A stretch of 35,306 nt of DNA. Source: Streptosporangiaceae bacterium (GTDB lineage: Bacteria > Actinomycetota > Actinomycetes > Streptosporangiales > Streptosporangiaceae). This document shows, one piece after another, positions 33,011 to 35,306 of the stretch. Every line of letters starts with the position of its first letter. Within the stretch, counting starts at the first letter, position 1. The stretch covers positions 1 to 35,306 of the forward strand of contig JAICWX010000061.1 of assembly GCA_025934635.1 (NCBI GenBank), read 5' to 3'. Made by a program: the position numbers and the translations under genes. The notes under the pieces are model-generated. The model did no database searches. It saw only the letters and a program-made list of their open reading frames with translations, and was not told where the DNA came from.

Positions 33011-33315
33011 CCCCGATCCCTCTCGCTGGGGCGCCCCGTAATCCTGCTCATTCCGGGGCAACTAGTACTTAGAGTAACCTTTCACATGCATATTGTGAAT
33101 AGATTACGCCCCGAAATTTCGCACAATGTGTCCAGTCGAGTACACATAGTCACATCGGTAAGCGCAAGTAATCTCCTGTGATCAGAGTGAATTCATGACC
33201 AGGGAAAACGCGATGGTACCCCGGCGCCCCCGCGGGCCGCAGATGGCCATGATCCGCGGGCCGTCCCGCCGCGGAAGAAGCAATGGAAATTGCCGCGGAA
33301 CTAGCGGCGAATCAG
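33011..33315. other. AT-richer intergenic region
   Basis: About 300 bases with markedly lower GC than the genes, upstream of the GNAT/PQ-loop operon and just past the cyclase-gene stop. It holds the TTCACA-N7-TGTGAA repeat described separately and two copies of CCGCGGGCC near 33230-33265. A 43-codon frame at 33195 has no ribosome site and I do not call it. Confidence 0.5.
33081..33099. promoter_or_regulatory. Operator-like inverted repeat
   Basis: TTCACA-TGCATAT-TGTGAA is a perfect 6-bp inverted repeat with a 7-base spacer in AT-rich DNA, 71 bases before the start of the GNAT/PQ-loop operon. The shape suits a dimeric regulator such as a CRP/FNR or GntR type; the regulator is not identified. 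Confidence 0.4.
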
Positions 33316-34029
33316 TTACGGAATGAGCCCGAACACCGTCGCCGGGGAGCCCGAGCCGCCCCTGACCCGTATTCCGCCGACGATGATCCAGCCGCCCGCG
33401 GTCGGCATCTCACCCAGCCCGGCCAGGTTTTCGAGGTGCATGCGCTGCTCATGCAGCAGCAGCCGGTTACTGCGGAATGAGGTATCGGTGCCCGGGTCGA
33501 TTCCCATCGTGTCGATCCCGAGCGCCCCGACGGAACGGTGCTCGATGAGCCACCGGGTGATCTCGGCCCCGAACCCCGGGTAATGCAGCCCGCCCGCCGG
33601 GTCCGCGTTCAGGTAGGCCGCCGGGTCGTCCCAGCGGTCCTCGAAACCCGTCCGCATGATGACGGCGCTGCCCGGCGGGATCGGGCCGTGATTGGCCTCC
33701 CACTTCTCGATCTCGGTCCGGCCGAGAGTGAAATCGGCGTCCTCCTTCGCCTCGGCCCGCACGTCGAGCAGGACCGCGGGAAAGAAGAAATCGCCGGGTT
33801 CGAGCTCGTCCGCGGCCGCGGCGCCGGGATGGAAATGCGCGGGCGCGGCCCAGTGCGTTCCCGATTGCTCGCCGGTCAGCAGCGCCTGCAGGTGATAGCC
33901 GTCCCGCTCGACCGTGGCGGCCGGGCGGACCTCGACCGGCGGGTCACCGGGAAAGACCGGCGTGCCGGCCCCGAGAACGTGGCTGAGGAACACCACCCGG
34001 GAGAAACCGAATGGCGCCATCCGGCTCAC
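33316..34029 (-). CDS. Cyclase/kynurenine-formamidase-fold protein with altered metal site
   Basis: 237 aa of the PF04199 cyclase family, whose members hydrolyse amides or related bonds with two metals. The fold markers are present: LSHVLGAGTPVFPGDPP, EQSGTHWAAPAHFHPG, VGALGIDTMGIDPG, and HLENLAGLGEMP. The usual HxGTHxD site reads QSGTHWA, so two ligands (His to Gln, Asp to Ala) are replaced; the expected His 12 residues before the ENL Glu is Asn. Activity may be lost or different. GTG 34029 overlaps the permease stop by 4 bases (GTGA), so it is co-expressed with the amino-acid permease and may act on what that imports. Confidence 0.82.
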   Translation of the reverse strand: MSRMAPFGFSRVVFLSHVLGAGTPVFPGDPPVEVRPAATVERDGYHLQALLTGEQSGTHWAAPAHFHPGAAAADELEPGDFFFPAVLLDVRAEAKEDADFTLGRTEIEKWEANHGPIPPGSAVIMRTGFEDRWDDPAAYLNADPAGGLHYPGFGAEITRWLIEHRSVGALGIDTMGIDPGTDTSFRSNRLLLHEQRMHLENLAGLGEMPTAGGWIIVGGIRVRGGSGSPATVFGLIP

Positions 34030-35306
34030 GGGGCCGGCTCGGGGTGGTTCACCGGGGCGGGCGGCGCGACGGCGGCCGCGGGCTCGGCGCGCGTCTTGCT
34101 GCCCAGCAGGTAGAAGGCCAGCCCGATCGCGATGATCACGGCCAGCGGCACGAGCTGGCTGAGCTCGTACTGCAGCCGCTGGTGGGAGAAGCCCAGCGCG
34201 TCCAGGTCATCGTTCGGGTTGCCTCCGGCGCCGAACCAGTTGACCCCGAACCCGGGCCAGATCAGCGCGACCGTCGCCAGCAGCGCCCAGAACGTCGGGA
34301 CGACCGAGCAGATCCACGCCCCCGCTGTCCCGCCGGGTACCCGGTAGGGACGCTCTACGTGCGGCCGCGAGTACCTGAGCTTGATCAGCGCCGGGAAGAT
34401 GAACAGGTACGAGATGGTGGTGGTCGAGATCGTCAGCCCCAGCACGGCGGAGAAGTACCGGCTCGAGTCGCCCCCGGTGATCCGGAAGGCCGCGATCATG
34501 AGCACGGTCGACACCACCCCGGAGAGCAGGTTCATCGCGACCGGCGTGCCGAACCGGGCCGAGAACCGCCCAAGCACCCGCGGCCCGCCGCCGTCGAACG
34601 ACGCCACCGCCTCGGCCCGGTCCGCGCCCATGATCCAGGTCGTGCCCGCGCTGGCCAGCGCGAAGATGAACACGACGGCCGCCACCCGGCCCAGGAGCAG
34701 GCCCGTCCCGGTGAGCGTGGCCGTCCCGTCGGCGGCCACGTGACCGCCGTAGACGGTGAAGGTGGCCTTGACCGCGTCCAGGAACCCGGTCAGCCCGGAT
34801 ACCTGGCTGGCCGGCAGCACGATCAGGATCGCCAGGATCGGGATGCCGTACGCGAGCACGGTCGTGACGCCGGACGACAGGACGGCGAACGGCACGTCCC
34901 GCCGGGGGTTCGTCATCTCCTCGCCCGCCGCCGAGGGCACCTCCAGGCCGGCGTAGTTGAAGAACAGCACCGGCACCACGGCGATGAACACCGCGTAGGT
35001 GGGCGAGAAGGCGTGGCCGCCGAAGCCGTGCACCCCGTGCTTGGCCGCGTACACGAGCACCGAGATCACGAAGAACGTCAGGATCGCCCCGCGCGCCCAG
35101 GCGCCCAGGGTCGGCACCCACTTGCCGTACCGCAGCGACACGATGGCCGCCCCGATGGTGAACCAGATGAAGGCCACCGCGTACACGTACTTCCACGGGC
35201 CGCCCACGGTGCCGAAGAACTCCTCGATCGCGGCGAACGAGACGATCGTGAGCGATCCGCCCACCCAGATCGGGTTGGAGATCCAGTAGATGACGGAGTT
35301 CACCGC
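34026..35306 (-). CDS. APC-superfamily amino-acid permease (partial, N-terminus outside window)
   Basis: At least 425 residues of a 12-helix amino-acid/polyamine/organocation transporter; the 5' end lies beyond the right edge. The consensus cytoplasmic segment is FNYAGLEVPSAAGEEMTNPR followed by RDVP. Other family features include TTWIMGADRAEAVAS and LRYSRPHVERPYRVPGG. The overall look is of glutamate/GABA antiporter-like APC members. A Pro/Ala tail closes the protein. It is translationally coupled to the cyclase-family gene. Confidence 0.92.
   Translation of the reverse strand, partial: AVNSVIYWISNPIWVGGSLTIVSFAAIEEFFGTVGGPWKYVYAVAFIWFTIGAAIVSLRYGKWVPTLGAWARGAILTFFVISVLVYAAKHGVHGFGGHAFSPTYAVFIAVVPVLFFNYAGLEVPSAAGEEMTNPRRDVPFAVLSSGVTTVLAYGIPILAILIVLPASQVSGLTGFLDAVKATFTVYGGHVAADGTATLTGTGLLLGRVAAVVFIFALASAGTTWIMGADRAEAVASFDGGGPRVLGRFSARFGTPVAMNLLSGVVSTVLMIAAFRITGGDSSRYFSAVLGLTISTTTISYLFIFPALIKLRYSRPHVERPYRVPGGTAGAWICSVVPTFWALLATVALIWPGFGVNWFGAGGNPNDDLDALGFSHQRLQYELSQLVPLAVIIAIGLAFYLLGSKTRAEPAAAVAPPAPVNHPEPAP

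Noticed and set aside
33195..33326. 43-codon frame in the AT-rich gap
   Set aside because: No ribosome site and a composition unlike a gene; it spans the direct-repeat region.

Overview
The window is a chromosomal segment of a very GC-rich actinobacterium. The evidence is strong G/C bias at third codon positions, frequent GTG/TTG starts, GTGA/ATGA stop-start overlaps, a DUF397 protein of the kind common in Streptomyces and Streptosporangiales, a sigR-rsrA thiol-stress sigma/anti-sigma pair, and an aroA-rsgA-hisN neighbourhood. The genus cannot be read from sequence alone. I see no rRNA, tRNA, CRISPR array, transposase, integrase or phage gene, so this looks like core or near-core chromosome with several lineage-specific insertions. 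The last gene runs off the right edge.

Layout. 1-3.6 kb: a DUF397 protein; two acyl-CoA dehydrogenase subunits in one operon, with the smaller overlapping the larger by 4 bases; an unusual PH-like/GNAT protein. 3.7-8.4 kb: a GH15 glucoamylase/trehalase-like hydrolase, a convergent UbiB/AarF kinase-like protein, and a nitronate monooxygenase-like flavoprotein. 8.3-15.5 kb: a tightly packed minus-strand run. In transcription order it is a CBS-pair protein, two large proteins I cannot assign (513 and 326 aa), a MoxR-type AAA+ ATPase, a VWA/DUF2201 protein with a degenerate metallopeptidase motif, a DUF1275 membrane protein, and a stand-alone ThiF/E1-like protein. The four-gene core (unknown-unknown-MoxR-VWA) is the best candidate for an undescribed system here.

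15.6-24.6 kb: hisN, a divergent DUF2087 protein, a membrane-anchored CAP-domain protein preceded by a tiny upstream reading frame, then a 340-base repeat-rich gap with twin palindromes. This is followed by rsgA and aroA (with a 14-bp tandem repeat at their junction), an SRAP/YedK abasic-site protein, a DksA/TraR-like zinc-finger protein, a methyltransferase-like protein, and sigR-rsrA. Upstream of sigR lies a sequence that fits the sigma-R promoter consensus exactly (GGAAT-N18-GTT). It is placed so that its transcript could begin at an upstream in-frame ATG and yield a longer sigma form, as described for Streptomyces.

24.6-29.4 kb: a possible 30-aa small ORF, a membrane HD-GYP phosphodiesterase, a second HD-domain membrane protein that has lost most HD-GYP residues, a long hairpin, then a biotin carboxylase and a 70-aa biotin carrier. 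29.4-35.3 kb: an IlvG-like ThDP enzyme, then two short minus-strand operons: a FemAB/BioF2-type GNAT with a PQ-loop-like membrane protein, and an APC permease with a cyclase-family protein that lacks several expected metal ligands.

The order aroA, rsgA, SRAP, sigma-R/H, ZAS anti-sigma and a small biotinyl protein resembles, from memory, the sigH region of Mycobacterium tuberculosis (around Rv3221-Rv3228). This supports an ancestral actinobacterial stress/core cluster.
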